Positions 7,477 to 16,035 of a stretch of 64,000 nt of DNA are shown in pieces. The stretch lies in assembly GCA_040755915.1 (NCBI GenBank), contig JBFLWM010000004.1:101175-165174 (forward strand). Direction: 5' to 3'. This DNA comes from Sulfurivermis sp040755915. Lineage in GTDB: Bacteria; Pseudomonadota; Gammaproteobacteria; Thiohalomonadales; Thiohalomonadaceae. A model generated the notes under the pieces. The model was not told the origin of the DNA and did not search any database. It saw only the letters and a list, made by a program, of their open reading frames with translations. The position numbers and the translations under genes were made by a program. Every line of letters begins with the position of its first letter. Positions within the stretch are counted from its first letter, which is position 1.

Positions 7477-8790
7477 CAGGGTGACCTCGACGCGGAAGCC
7501 GCCGAGGGATTCCGAGCGGCCGAAGCGGAGGGTGCCGCCGTAGCCGGTAACGATGTCGCTGGCTATGGCCAGGCCGAGGCCGTGGCCGGCGGTGGATTCG
7601 TCGATGCGCACGCCGCGGGCGGTGAGTGATGCCAGTTGCGCATCCGAGCAGCCGGGGCCGTCGTCCTCGACACACAGGCAGAAGCCGTCACGCTCCGCGG
7701 TGGTGATGCGGATTTTCCCGCGGCTCCACTTGCAGGCGTTGTCCAGCAGGTTGCCGAGCAGTTCCAGCATGTCTTCCCGATCCGCATTCACCGCCAGCCC
7801 GGCGGCGAGTCGGCAATCGAATGCCAGGTCCTTTCCCGTATGGATGCGACGCAGCACGTCGAGCAGCGGCGGCAGCTCCTGCTCCGGCACGAAGCGGCGT
7901 CCCGGCACGTTGCCGCCGGCCAGGCGCGCCCGCTTCAGCTCGCGATCGATGAGCTGGCGCATGGTGGTGAGCGGCGTGGTGAGCCGTTCGTGCAGCGCAG
8001 GGTTGGCGGTGAGCGTCGGGTCTTCACTCACCTGGCCGAGCAGGCTGAGCGGGGTCTTCAGGGCATGGGCCAGATTGCCGAGGGCATTGCGCGAACGCTG
8101 CAGGCGCTCGGCGAAGGCGACGAGCAGGCGGTTGACTTCGCGGGTCAGCGGCTGCAACTCCGCCGGCACCTGCTCCGGCAGGCTGGCGATGTCGCCGCGC
8201 TCCAGACGGTCGATGTCGGCGCGTACCTGCACCAGCGGTCGCAGGCTGCGCCGCACCAGCCAGCGTTGCAGCAGGAACAGCGAAACCAGCGCGCCCAGGG
8301 ATACCAGGACGAACAGCCACTGGAAGTGGTGCACGCTGGCCCGGATCAGGCCGAGGTCCTCGGCCACCGCGATGGTGATGTCGCGGCCATCCTTGCTGTA
8401 GCCATGCACCACCACCAGCAGCGGCTGATGCTGCGGGCCGTGCCGCTGCAGGCGCTGCTCTGCGTCGCTGGCGAGGACCGGCACCGGCAGGTCCTGGTCC
8501 CACAGCGAGCGTGAGCGCAGCACCTGCTGCCCGCTTTCGATGCGGTAGTAGTGGCCGGAGTAGGGGCGCTGGTAGATGCCGTCGATGCGGGTGGTGTCGA
8601 TGCCGAGTGTGCCGTCGGGCTGCGGCTGGATGGCGGCGAGGAGGCTCTCGCTGTCGTGGAACAGGCGTGAGGCGATGTAGTCCTGGGTCATGTCGCGCAG
8701 GGCCAGACTGGATACCGCGCCCTGCAGCAGGAACACCGCCAGCAGGGTGATGAGCAGGCCGATGCTGAGGCGGCCCTGCAGCGAGGCCAT
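7465..8790 (-). CDS. Sensor histidine kinase (PhoQ/QseC-like)
   Basis: Inner-membrane sensor kinase of 441 residues. Two membrane helices (about 8-30 and 157-176) bracket a periplasmic sensor region of about 125 residues. A HAMP-like linker follows, then the phospho-acceptor box NLAHALKTPL with His242, the N-box ELLGNLLDNACKWS, and ATP-site glycine motifs EDDGPGC and GHGLGLAI. It partners the OmpR-type regulator encoded immediately upstream; the two genes share one base (TGATG). It is the last gene of the cytochrome operon that begins at 11263. The signal is unknown; context suggests redox or respiratory control. Confidence 0.93.
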   Translation of the reverse strand: MASLQGRLSIGLLITLLAVFLLQGAVSSLALRDMTQDYIASRLFHDSESLLAAIQPQPDGTLGIDTTRIDGIYQRPYSGHYYRIESGQQVLRSRSLWDQDLPVPVLASDAEQRLQRHGPQHQPLLVVVHGYSKDGRDITIAVAEDLGLIRASVHHFQWLFVLVSLGALVSLFLLQRWLVRRSLRPLVQVRADIDRLERGDIASLPEQVPAELQPLTREVNRLLVAFAERLQRSRNALGNLAHALKTPLSLLGQVSEDPTLTANPALHERLTTPLTTMRQLIDRELKRARLAGGNVPGRRFVPEQELPPLLDVLRRIHTGKDLAFDCRLAAGLAVNADREDMLELLGNLLDNACKWSRGKIRITTAERDGFCLCVEDDGPGCSDAQLASLTARGVRIDESTAGHGLGLAIASDIVTGYGGTLRFGRSESLGGFRVEVTLPPL

Positions 8791-9455
8791 CAGTGCCGCT
8801 CCCCGAACATGTAGCCCTGGCCGCGGTGGGTGGTGATGATGTCCTTGCCCAGTTTCTGGCGCAGGCGGTTCACATAGACCTCGATGACGTTGCTGTCCTT
8901 GTCGGAGTCGTAATCGTACACGTGTTCGGTGAGGCGCGACTTGGACAGCAGCTGGCCCGGGTGCAGCATGAAGTAGCGCAGCAGGCGGAACTCGGTGCCG
9001 GTGAGGGAGTGTTCGTTGCCGGCGGCATCGGTGACGGTCTGGCGCTGTTCGTCGAGGGTCAGGCCGGGGGCCTGCAGGGTGCCGACGGTCTGGGTGCTGG
9101 CGCGCCGCGTCACCGCCAGCAGGCGGGCGACGAGCTCCTCGGTGTGGAACGGCTTGCCGAGGTAGTCGTCGGCGCCGGCGCGAAAGCCGTCGACCTTTTC
9201 GTGCCAGGCATCGCGTGCGGTGAGGATCACCACCGGCACCGCGTTGCCGCGCTGGCGCCAGTGGCTCAGCACCTCCAGGCCCGGACGGCCGGGCAGGCCG
9301 AGGTCGAGCACGATCGCGTCATAGGGTTCGGTGTCGCCCAGGGCCTCGCCGTCGATGCCGTTGGCGGCGACATCGACGGCGAACCCGGCACGCTCCAGGT
9401 CGCTGCGCAGTTGCGCGCTCAGGGCGGCATCGTCCTCTACCAGCAGCAGCCTCAA
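8790..9455 (-). CDS. OmpR-family response regulator
   Basis: A 221-residue DNA-binding response regulator. The receiver domain (1-115) has the acidic pair EDD (8-9), phospho-acceptor Asp51 in VLDLGLPG, and Lys in YLGKPF. The winged-helix output domain (about 125-221) contains GTEFRLLRYFMLHPG and SNVIEVYVNRLRQKLG. It belongs to the PhoP/QseB/PmrA group. It lies one base from the PepSY gene and is coupled to the kinase gene downstream. A PmrA/QseB-type direct repeat upstream of the operon (11323-11339) is a plausible target, which would make the system self-regulated. Confidence 0.94.
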   Translation of the reverse strand: MRLLLVEDDAALSAQLRSDLERAGFAVDVAANGIDGEALGDTEPYDAIVLDLGLPGRPGLEVLSHWRQRGNAVPVVILTARDAWHEKVDGFRAGADDYLGKPFHTEELVARLLAVTRRASTQTVGTLQAPGLTLDEQRQTVTDAAGNEHSLTGTEFRLLRYFMLHPGQLLSKSRLTEHVYDYDSDKDSNVIEVYVNRLRQKLGKDIITTHRGQGYMFGERH

Positions 9456-9456
9456 G

Positions 9457-9762
9457 TCAGTCGTCCTGTTCGCTCTTCAGCAGCTCGCCGCTGCGGGCAT
9501 CGAAATACAATTCCCACACCATACCCCGTTCATCCACCATCTCTACCTCGTAGAGGATACGCTCCTTCTTTTCCTTCAGCTCCAGTTCCAGAATGCGCCC
9601 GGGACGCTCGCTGCGGACCCGCTCGATGATGGTTTCCAGCGGCAGGATGTCGCCGGCATCGCGCAGGCGGCGGGCACGGTCGTGATCGCTCTCGGCACTG
9701 GCGCCGCCGGCCGCGGCCAGCAGCGCCGCCAGGAGGAATGCAACCGCCGTCAGTCGTCCCAT
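9457..9762 (-). CDS. PepSY domain-containing exported protein
   Basis: A 101-residue protein with a signal peptide (MGRLTAVAFLLAALLAAAGG, cleavage near ASA-ES) and one PepSY-like domain: LETIIERVRSERPGRILELEL, then an alternating beta region ending YFDARSGELLKSEQ. PepSY domains are often found beside two-component systems and are proposed to inhibit proteases or modulate sensors. The ATG at 9762 is chosen because it directly begins the signal peptide; a longer frame to 9837 would put unrelated residues ahead of it. Its start overlaps the end of the diheme cytochrome gene by 13 bases. Confidence 0.85.
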   Translation of the reverse strand: MGRLTAVAFLLAALLAAAGGASAESDHDRARRLRDAGDILPLETIIERVRSERPGRILELELKEKKERILYEVEMVDERGMVWELYFDARSGELLKSEQDD

Positions 9763-10283
9763 GCGCCATACCCCGGAATGTCGATTTCCCGCTCGCTGAA
9801 CGAACCGCTGTCGGCGCGGGTATGGCAGGCCGTGCAATTGCTCAGGCTACCCACCTTGGCGTTGTCCTTGATCAGGCGCGCCGGGATCTCGCGGTGCTTC
9901 TGCACGATGTAGGGGACCTCGCTGATGCGCAGCGGCGCCTCATCGGCACGCAGCGAGCGGGCGATCTTCACGGCGCGGCGCTCCTTGACCCGATCGGCGG
10001 CATTGTAAAGCAGGTACTCCTGTATCGCCTGCTGATCCAGGGCATCCAGTGCGGCGCTGTCGCCGAAGTGGTCGCCGAGACCGGCCATTACCTGGGCCCA
10101 GGAGCGGGCCGGCAGCAGGCCGGGCGGATAGGCGAAGTGACAGCTGCCGCATTCCTGCTGGTACAGCGGCAGTGATACCGGGGCGACGTCCGAACCGCGA
10201 CGATCGTCGTCACCGACGACGGACAGGCTGGTGGCCACCAGGCCGATACCGGCCAGCAGCGGCCAGAAATGTTTGATGTGCAT
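9750..10283 (-). CDS. Diheme cytochrome c (DHC family)
   Basis: Periplasmic cytochrome of 177 residues with a signal peptide (residues 1-23) and two haem c sites, CGSCH (45-49) and CTACH (150-154). Size and layout fit the diheme cytochrome c (DHC) family, which is known to pass electrons to the oxygen-binding cytochrome SHP. The adjacent genes encode an SHP-like protein and a cytochrome b561, the standard DHC neighbourhood. The likely path is quinol, cytochrome b561, DHC, SHP. Confidence 0.9.
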   Translation of the reverse strand: MHIKHFWPLLAGIGLVATSLSVVGDDDRRGSDVAPVSLPLYQQECGSCHFAYPPGLLPARSWAQVMAGLGDHFGDSAALDALDQQAIQEYLLYNAADRVKERRAVKIARSLRADEAPLRISEVPYIVQKHREIPARLIKDNAKVGSLSNCTACHTRADSGSFSEREIDIPGYGAWDD

Positions 10284-10297
10284 GATCCGTCCCTCCG

Positions 10298-10675
10298 TTA
10301 CTGGTTGCGAATGTAGCTGAGAAAGTCACCCTTTTCCTGGGGCGTGCAGGCGCGGCCCCAGGTGCTGTCGCAATTGCGCTTGAACCACTTCTCGATGAAG
10401 GCCCGGTCGGTGAGGCGTTTGGCATTGACCGAGGGCGCCATCGGCGCGATGGGCTTGCCGGTCTTGGCATGCTTGCCGCCGGCACGCAGGTCGCTGTCGT
10501 GGCAGGCGGCACAGGTCTGGGCACCGCCGCTGCGGGTCCACAGTGCGGCGCCGGCCTCGGCGCTGAACGGGCCGGCGCCCTGGGAACGGTATTCCTGCAG
10601 CAGCTCGTCGACGGCACCGGCATGGGCCGAGGACAGGCCGACGAGGAACAATATCACGATGGGCAGTATCTTCAT
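10298..10675 (-). CDS. SHP-like monohaem cytochrome c (DUF1924)
   Basis: A 125-residue periplasmic protein with a signal peptide (cleavage near AHA-GA) and one haem site CAACH (55-59). The C-terminal motif WFKRNCDSTWGRAC has the two cysteines (102, 110) that form a disulfide in the family and Asn101, which aligns with the unusual Asn haem ligand of sphaeroides haem protein (SHP) as I recall that family. SHP is a high-spin cytochrome that binds oxygen, nitroxyl or similar ligands after loss of Asn. Adjacent to DHC and cytochrome b561 genes, as is typical. The physiological substrate is not settled for the family. Confidence 0.87.
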   Translation of the reverse strand: MKILPIVILFLVGLSSAHAGAVDELLQEYRSQGAGPFSAEAGAALWTRSGGAQTCAACHDSDLRAGGKHAKTGKPIAPMAPSVNAKRLTDRAFIEKWFKRNCDSTWGRACTPQEKGDFLSYIRNQ

Positions 10676-10678
10676 GGT

Positions 10679-11263
10679 TCAGTCCTCGCTCGGTACCAGG
10701 GGCTTGCGGCCGGTGAGCATGGCGCGCACCAGGTTTTCGTGGTGCAGCCAGCCGCTGACGACGACGCCGGCGATATGCACGAATACCAGCAGCACGGTGA
10801 AGTGGGCCAGGAACTCATGCACCTCTTCCATTGCCTCGCTCATGAACCCCTCGGGGTTGCCTGCCAGGGCGGCGAAGGGGCCGGCGGCGTTCTCGCCGAT
10901 GCCGTAGGTGAGCAGGCCGCTCAGGGTGGTCAGCAGCAGGGCAACCAGCAGCGTAATCACCATCCAGCCGCCGGCCGGGTTGTGGCCGAGATAATGGGCC
11001 GGGCGTTTGTGGAGCAGGCGCTTCAGGTAATCGCGCACCGCACCGGGGCCGCGCACGAAGTCGCTGAAGCGGGCGTGGCGCGTGCCGATGACACCCCACA
11101 CCAGACGGAACAGCACCAGGCCGATGATGGTGTAGCCGGCCTGGGTATGCAGGCCAAGATAGTGATCCTCGGTGATGTAGGCGACGGCGAAGGCGGTCAC
11201 CAGGCTCCAGTGGAATACCCGCACCAGCGGGTCCCACACCTTTACCTCGTATGTCGTTTGCAT
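10679..11263 (-). CDS. Cytochrome b561-family membrane protein
   Basis: A 194-residue inner-membrane cytochrome b with four helices. Candidate haem ligands are His in VFHWSLVTAFAV, HTQAGYTIIGLVLFR, EEVHEFLAHFTVLLVFVH and SGWLHHENLV, the pattern of the prokaryotic cytochrome b561 (Ni-hydrogenase b-type) family. It would connect the quinone pool with the periplasmic DHC/SHP cytochromes encoded next (four-base gap). It is the first gene of a six-gene operon. GAGGAGA lies just before its ATG. Confidence 0.92.
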   Translation of the reverse strand: MQTTYEVKVWDPLVRVFHWSLVTAFAVAYITEDHYLGLHTQAGYTIIGLVLFRLVWGVIGTRHARFSDFVRGPGAVRDYLKRLLHKRPAHYLGHNPAGGWMVITLLVALLLTTLSGLLTYGIGENAAGPFAALAGNPEGFMSEAMEEVHEFLAHFTVLLVFVHIAGVVVSGWLHHENLVRAMLTGRKPLVPSED

Positions 11264-11322
11264 GGCGGTATCTCCTCGCAGGGCCCGGTATTTCGGGCGT
11301 GAGGCTACTATTCCACCGCTGG

Positions 11323-11339
11323 CTTAATTCACGCTTAAA
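11323..11339 (-). promoter_or_regulatory. PmrA/QseB-type direct repeat upstream of the cytochrome operon
   Basis: Read on the minus strand the site is TTTAAG-CGTGA-ATTAAG: two HTTAAK half-sites spaced by five bases, the exact form of the PmrA/QseB operator. It lies about 60 bases upstream of the cytochrome b561 start, and a GAATAGTAG sequence downstream of it could serve as the -10 region. The operon itself encodes an OmpR-family regulator of this general group. Confidence 0.55.
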
Positions 11340-11354
11340 GGAAGGGGCGGGGGC

Positions 11355-11385
11355 CCTGCCGCCCGGACGCCGCCGGGACGGCAGG
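11355..11385 (-). terminator. Hairpin after the cytochrome-porin gene
   Basis: CCTGCCG-C-CCGG pairs with CCGGG-A-CGGCAGG around a short loop, 12 bases beyond the stop codon of the minus-strand cytochrome-porin gene. Strong stem but no proper U-run follows, so it may be a weak or factor-assisted terminator. Confidence 0.4.
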
Positions 11386-11396
11386 CGGGCAGGCTG

Positions 11397-12701
11397 CTAG
11401 AAGGCGGCGTCGAAGCCGAGCAGCAGGTAGTGTTCCTGGCTCAGGTGGCCGGTCCAGTAGGTCCCGGTCTTCGCCTTTTCATCCAGCAGGTCGTAGTTCA
11501 CCTCGATGACGCCCTTCACGTTGCGCATGAAGTAGTAGGACGCGCCGAGGGTGAGGCTGCGCATGTCGATGCCTTCGTAAATGGTGTCGGTGTCCTTGAG
11601 GTCACCGGCATCGGCGTAGTTGTACAGCAGCGAATACACCCAGCGCTCGTTGGCGACGTAGTCCAGGCCGGCGAAGCCGCCGAACCATTTGTACCCCTTG
11701 TTCGGGTCGGCATCGAGGAAACCGTCCCAGGTGTTCCACAGCCCCTGGGCGAACCAGTACAGCTTTTCATTGACCGCGCCGGACAGATCGATACCGGCAA
11801 CCCGCTTGTCGGTATCGCGCGCGCCGGAATCGAGGCCGGCATTGCCGACGGCGACGCTGCGCTGTTCGCCGCTGAGGCCGAACAGGCCGATCGTGGCGCC
11901 GCCGACCTCCATGCCGATGCGGCCGTAGAGCGACTTGTGGGTGTCGCTGTCGAACAGGCGGTCGGCGCGTTGGTAGCCCGGCGTGTTGATGGCGAAGTTG
12001 CTGGTGACGCCGTTGCCGTTCACCACGCCGAGGGCCACATCCAGCGGGCCGAGGGCGCGGTCGAACTGGATGCCGCGATCGTAGGTGATGCCGGCCATGC
12101 GGTAGGCCATGAAGTCCTGGAAGGTCAGGCGCGTCTCGCGCGGGAACATCAGGTCCGACACCTGATATTGCCCCAGCATCATGCCGACGCCGCTGCCGAA
12201 CACGTCGTCGTGGCTGAACCAGGCATCCTCGATCAAGGTCTCGCCGTTGCCGCCCTTCTCGGCAAAGATGCCGTAGAAGTAATAGGTGATGTGCTCGGAC
12301 AGCGGCGCGCTGGACAGCAGCTTGATGAGATAGGGCGACTGGATGTCGGTGCTGGAATCGGCCACGGTGGCGCCGGTGGCCTCGTCGATGGCCCGGCCGT
12401 CGCGGCTCTGCACGAAGGCCTGCGCCCGGATCGCCAGTGGCACCGACTCGGGCAGGACCAGCAGTGGATCGCCCATGTCCCTGGTGGCCGTCTCCTTCCA
12501 GTTGGGCAGCCGGAGGTTGTTGGCGATGAACTGTTCGCCGAAGGCATTGAGGCGCGGAAAGGCGCTGTGGCAGGTATTGCAGCTGATGTTGTACTTGCGC
12601 GCAAAGACCGGCATGGCTTCGCTGGCGGGAGCAGGCAGCAGCAGGCTGAGGCCCAGCAGCAGCAACACGGAAAGTGGTGTGGGGCTGGTGTGGTGGCGCA
12701 T
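11397..12701 (-). CDS. Outer-membrane fused monohaem cytochrome-porin (Cyc2-like)
   Basis: A 434-residue exported protein. After a signal peptide (about residues 1-29) comes a short haem-binding segment, ARKYNISCNTCHSAFPRLN, with CNTCH at 41-45, and then about 350 residues of alternating beta strands ending in a terminal aromatic strand (HYLLLGFDAAF), typical of a beta-barrel. The layout is that of Cyc2, the fused cytochrome-porin used by iron oxidisers, and of related uncharacterised barrels with the same N-terminal motif. ATG 12701 is chosen because AGGAGG precedes it; an upstream in-frame start lacks this. It could carry electrons across the outer membrane. True Cyc2 orthology is uncertain. 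Confidence 0.75.
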   Translation of the reverse strand: MRHHTSPTPLSVLLLLGLSLLLPAPASEAMPVFARKYNISCNTCHSAFPRLNAFGEQFIANNLRLPNWKETATRDMGDPLLVLPESVPLAIRAQAFVQSRDGRAIDEATGATVADSSTDIQSPYLIKLLSSAPLSEHITYYFYGIFAEKGGNGETLIEDAWFSHDDVFGSGVGMMLGQYQVSDLMFPRETRLTFQDFMAYRMAGITYDRGIQFDRALGPLDVALGVVNGNGVTSNFAINTPGYQRADRLFDSDTHKSLYGRIGMEVGGATIGLFGLSGEQRSVAVGNAGLDSGARDTDKRVAGIDLSGAVNEKLYWFAQGLWNTWDGFLDADPNKGYKWFGGFAGLDYVANERWVYSLLYNYADAGDLKDTDTIYEGIDMRSLTLGASYYFMRNVKGVIEVNYDLLDEKAKTGTYWTGHLSQEHYLLLGFDAAF

Positions 12702-12840
12702 GGTTATCCTCCTGTGGTGTTGTTTTTGTAGTGCGGTGGTGTCTGTACAAGCGTAGAGACTGGTCCGCATTTTTCAAACGACGTACGGGAGGCGGTGCGC
12801 CACAGAGGCGGCGCGTGAAAGTTGCTAAATGTCAGGGGGC

Positions 12841-15800
12841 TCACGCCGGCTCGTCGTCGGCGATGGGCGTGTAGACGGCGTAGTTGTTCTTGCCGCGGTG
12901 CTTGACGCCGTACATCGCGAGGTCGGCGTAGCTCACCAGGCTTTCCAGAGTGTCGGCGTGCAACGGATAGAGGCTGATGCCGATGCTGGCGCCGATATGC
13001 AGCGCCTGCTGGTTGATGATGAAGGGATCGCTCAGGGTGGCGATGATCTTGCCGGCCACGGCCTCGGCGTTGCCGGGGGTGGCCAGATTGCGCAGGATGA
13101 CGGTGAATTCGTCGCCGCCCATGCGTGCCACGGTATCGGATTCGCGCACGCTGTCGAGCAGGCGCTGCGCCACCTCCTGCAGCAGGCGATCACCCATGTC
13201 GTGACCGCAGGTGTCGTTGACCTGCTTGAAGCCGTCGAGGTCGATGAACAGCAGCCCGATGGATTCGCTGTTGCGGCGCGCGCTGGCAATGGCGCGCTCC
13301 AGGCGGTCGTAGAACAGCGGGCGGTTGGGCAGGTTGGTGAGCACGTCGAAATGGGCCAGGTGCTCGAGACGTGCCTCCAGTTCCTTGCGCTTGGTGATGT
13401 CGTGCTTGATGGCGACGTAGTGGGTGATGCGGCCCTGGCTGTCGCGCACCGGCGCGATGGCCATGATCTCGGTGTACACGCTGCCGTCCTTGCGGCGGTT
13501 GATGGTCTCGCCGCGCCAGATCTTGCCGGCGGTGATGGTTTCCCACAGTTCCCGGTAGAAGGCGGGAAACTGGTGCCCGCTCTTGAGGATGCTCGGTTTC
13601 TTGCCGATGACCTCGTCCGCGCTGTAGCCGGTCATCTGGCTGAAGGCCGGATTGACGTATTCGATATGGCCTTCCGGGTCGGTGATGATCACCGCCTCGG
13701 CCGCCGCCTCGATGGCGACGCTGCGGGTGTTGAGGGCTTCGCGTATGTGCCGCTCCTCGGTGATGTCGCGGGTGATGCCCAGGAGGCCGCTCGGCTTGCC
13801 GTCGGCGTCGTGCATCAGACTGACCATCACATCGGTCCATACGGTGGAGCCGTCCTTGCAGGGTTGTTCCAGTTCCCAGTGGTGTTGCAGTACCTCACCG
13901 GCTTCCAGGATATGGCGCATGCCGGCCGCAGCACGCTGTGCCGATTCCGGCGTCAGCGCCTGTTCCACCGTCTGCTGCATCACCTCTCCCACACTGTAGC
14001 CGCGCAGGCGCTCCACCGACGGACTGACGTAGGTGAAGCTCCCCTGCAGGTCCATGGTCCAGATGACGTCGAAGGCATTCTCCGCCAGCAGGCGGTAGTG
14101 GCGTTCGCTGTCGCGCAGCGCCTGCTCGATGCGTTTGCGCTCGCTGATGTCGTTGAAGGAGACGAAGGCCGAAGGTTTGCCGTCGAAGGTGGTGAGCGCG
14201 GCGGAGAGATAGCCCCAGAAGTTGTTTCCGCGCCCGTCGCGCAGCTGCGCCTCGAAGTCGCTGACCTGGCCCTGGCTGCGCAACAGGCCCAGCAGGATGG
14301 CGCGCTGCGCCGGGTCGACCCAGTAGTCGGGGGCATGGCTGCCGATCGCCTCCTCGCGGCGGATGCCGAAGTGGGTCTCGGCGCGTTGGTTGATGTACAG
14401 CACGGTGTTGTCGCTCAGGCTGGTGACCACCGCCGGGAAGGGCGCGGTTTCGGCGAGTGCGCGGTAATTTTCTTCCGACGTGCGCAACTGTTCCTGCAGG
14501 CGGCTGCGTTCGGTGACGTCGACGGCCAGCGCCACCACGCCGCCCAGGCTGCCGTCGCTGTCGCGCAGGGCCGCATTCATCCACTCGCACAGGATGGGCG
14601 TACCGGACTTGGTCAGGTTCCAGTTCAGCGAGTGGCTATCGGGTGCGCTGTCTATCACCTGCTGCACCGCGGAGCGCACCTGCGGCTGTTCGTCCGGCGG
14701 CACCATGAAGTCGAAGAAATCGCGTCCCAGCACTTCGTCGGCACGCCAGCCGAAGATCCTTTCCGCCTGCCGGTTCCATGCCGTGATGCGGTGTTGTGCG
14801 TCGGATACGACGATGGCCATCGGTGCGTTCTGGTACACCACGCGGTAGCGCTGCTCGCTGAGGCGCAGGCGGTGGTTGAGGCGGACGATGTAGAGGATGA
14901 TGCCGCCGCCGAGCAGGGTGACCAGGACACCAATAGCGACAATCCAGTAGACCAGGGTCAGGTCGACCTGCGGGTGGGGGCCGAACAGGAAATCGTCGAA
15001 GTCGTAGCCCGGCGGCAGCATGCCGAGACTGGCATAGCTGTCTGCGATATGTTTCCAGCGCCCCGGATTCATGTACCCCAGCTCCACCAGCTCGGGGAGG
15101 ATCAGGCGCTGCAGGGCCCGCGCTTCGTACAACAGGTGGTCGCGGCTCTTGTCGCTGGGGTACTGCTGCAGGATCAGGTCGACGGTTTCCTCGGGGTGGG
15201 CCAGGGCATAGGCCCAGCCGCGCAGGCTGGCGTCGCGGAAGGCGCTGACCATCTCCGGGTCCTGTTTCGCCAGGGAACGGCTGGTAAACAGGCTGTCACC
15301 GTAAAAGTCGATGCCGGCGGAGCGGGGCGTGATCTCCAGATAATCGATTTTGTTCTGTTGCAGCTCGAACGGTTCGTCGGTGGAGTAGGCGGCCACGGCG
15401 GCGACCCGCTCTGTCAGGAGGTCGTCCAGCCGCTCGTTGCGCGGTTGCAGAGTGAAGTCGGCCGGGCGCAGGCCGAGGGCCTGGATGAAGGCGAACAGTT
15501 CGTGCTCGTGGGGGACGATTTGCAGCGTCTTGCCGATGAGGTCATGCACCGTCTCCACGTCGGGGCGGCGCTTGGCGAGCAGGATCAGCGGCGAGTGCTG
15601 GAAAATGACGGCAACGGCCACCACCGGCTCGCCGGAGGCATGGGCCAGGAGCAGATCCGAGGCGCCGATGCCGAAGTCGGCGCGGCCGGCCATCACTTCG
15701 GCCACCGGGTTCTGTTCCGGATGGCCCTCGCGCAGGGTGACCTCCAGGCCGGCCTCACGGTAGTAGCCCTGGGCCGCGGCGGCGTAATAGCCGGCGAACT

Positions 15801-15930
15801 GGAACTGGTGGTACCACTTGAGCTGCACGGTAACCGCGCGCAATTCGTCCTGTGCGGCGTGGAGGGGGGCGCCGAGACACAGGGCCAGCAGGGGCAGCAG
15901 TCGGAGCAGCAGGCGTTGCACAGAGCTCAT
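12841..15930 (-). CDS. NMT1-like sensor, multi-PAS diguanylate cyclase
   Basis: A 1029-residue membrane signalling protein. A signal peptide (1-26) precedes a periplasmic NMT1/THI5-like solute-binding domain (about 30-310; VQLKWYHQFQFAGYYAAAAQGYY is partly visible as the family hallmark). A membrane helix lies at about 335-360. Four PAS/PAC units follow (about 370-850), linked by helical segments such as DVTERSRLQEQLRTSEENYR. The C-terminal GGDEF domain (about 860-1020) retains MGGDEF, so it can be an active diguanylate cyclase. No EAL domain is present. NMT1 domains bind thiamine-precursor-like pyrimidines or other small solutes; the ligand is unknown. The gene is transcribed alone. Confidence 0.92.
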   Translation of the reverse strand: MSSVQRLLLRLLPLLALCLGAPLHAAQDELRAVTVQLKWYHQFQFAGYYAAAAQGYYREAGLEVTLREGHPEQNPVAEVMAGRADFGIGASDLLLAHASGEPVVAVAVIFQHSPLILLAKRRPDVETVHDLIGKTLQIVPHEHELFAFIQALGLRPADFTLQPRNERLDDLLTERVAAVAAYSTDEPFELQQNKIDYLEITPRSAGIDFYGDSLFTSRSLAKQDPEMVSAFRDASLRGWAYALAHPEETVDLILQQYPSDKSRDHLLYEARALQRLILPELVELGYMNPGRWKHIADSYASLGMLPPGYDFDDFLFGPHPQVDLTLVYWIVAIGVLVTLLGGGIILYIVRLNHRLRLSEQRYRVVYQNAPMAIVVSDAQHRITAWNRQAERIFGWRADEVLGRDFFDFMVPPDEQPQVRSAVQQVIDSAPDSHSLNWNLTKSGTPILCEWMNAALRDSDGSLGGVVALAVDVTERSRLQEQLRTSEENYRALAETAPFPAVVTSLSDNTVLYINQRAETHFGIRREEAIGSHAPDYWVDPAQRAILLGLLRSQGQVSDFEAQLRDGRGNNFWGYLSAALTTFDGKPSAFVSFNDISERKRIEQALRDSERHYRLLAENAFDVIWTMDLQGSFTYVSPSVERLRGYSVGEVMQQTVEQALTPESAQRAAAGMRHILEAGEVLQHHWELEQPCKDGSTVWTDVMVSLMHDADGKPSGLLGITRDITEERHIREALNTRSVAIEAAAEAVIITDPEGHIEYVNPAFSQMTGYSADEVIGKKPSILKSGHQFPAFYRELWETITAGKIWRGETINRRKDGSVYTEIMAIAPVRDSQGRITHYVAIKHDITKRKELEARLEHLAHFDVLTNLPNRPLFYDRLERAIASARRNSESIGLLFIDLDGFKQVNDTCGHDMGDRLLQEVAQRLLDSVRESDTVARMGGDEFTVILRNLATPGNAEAVAGKIIATLSDPFIINQQALHIGASIGISLYPLHADTLESLVSYADLAMYGVKHRGKNNYAVYTPIADDEPA

Positions 15931-15956
15931 GCGGTATGTCCGGCTTTGGACGAAGT

Positions 15957-15973
15957 GTAGGTATAATTCCTAC
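15957..15973. promoter_or_regulatory. Inverted repeat over a likely promoter of the GGDEF gene
   Basis: GTAGG-TATAATT-CCTAC, a perfect five-base inverted repeat around a -10-like core that reads TATAAT on the plus strand and AATTATA on the minus strand. It lies 27 bases upstream of the minus-strand GGDEF gene and could be promoter plus operator. Confidence 0.35.
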
Positions 15974-16035
15974 TTTACTCGTTTCTGCCGGAGGCGTCTG
16001 CCGACGGGGCAAGGCTCTGGCACGGATGGTCAGGA

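Noticed and set aside
12829..15960. A 1043-codon plus-strand frame opposite the GGDEF gene
   Set aside because: The minus-strand frame has clear NMT1, PAS and GGDEF motifs; the plus-strand one is a composition artefact.
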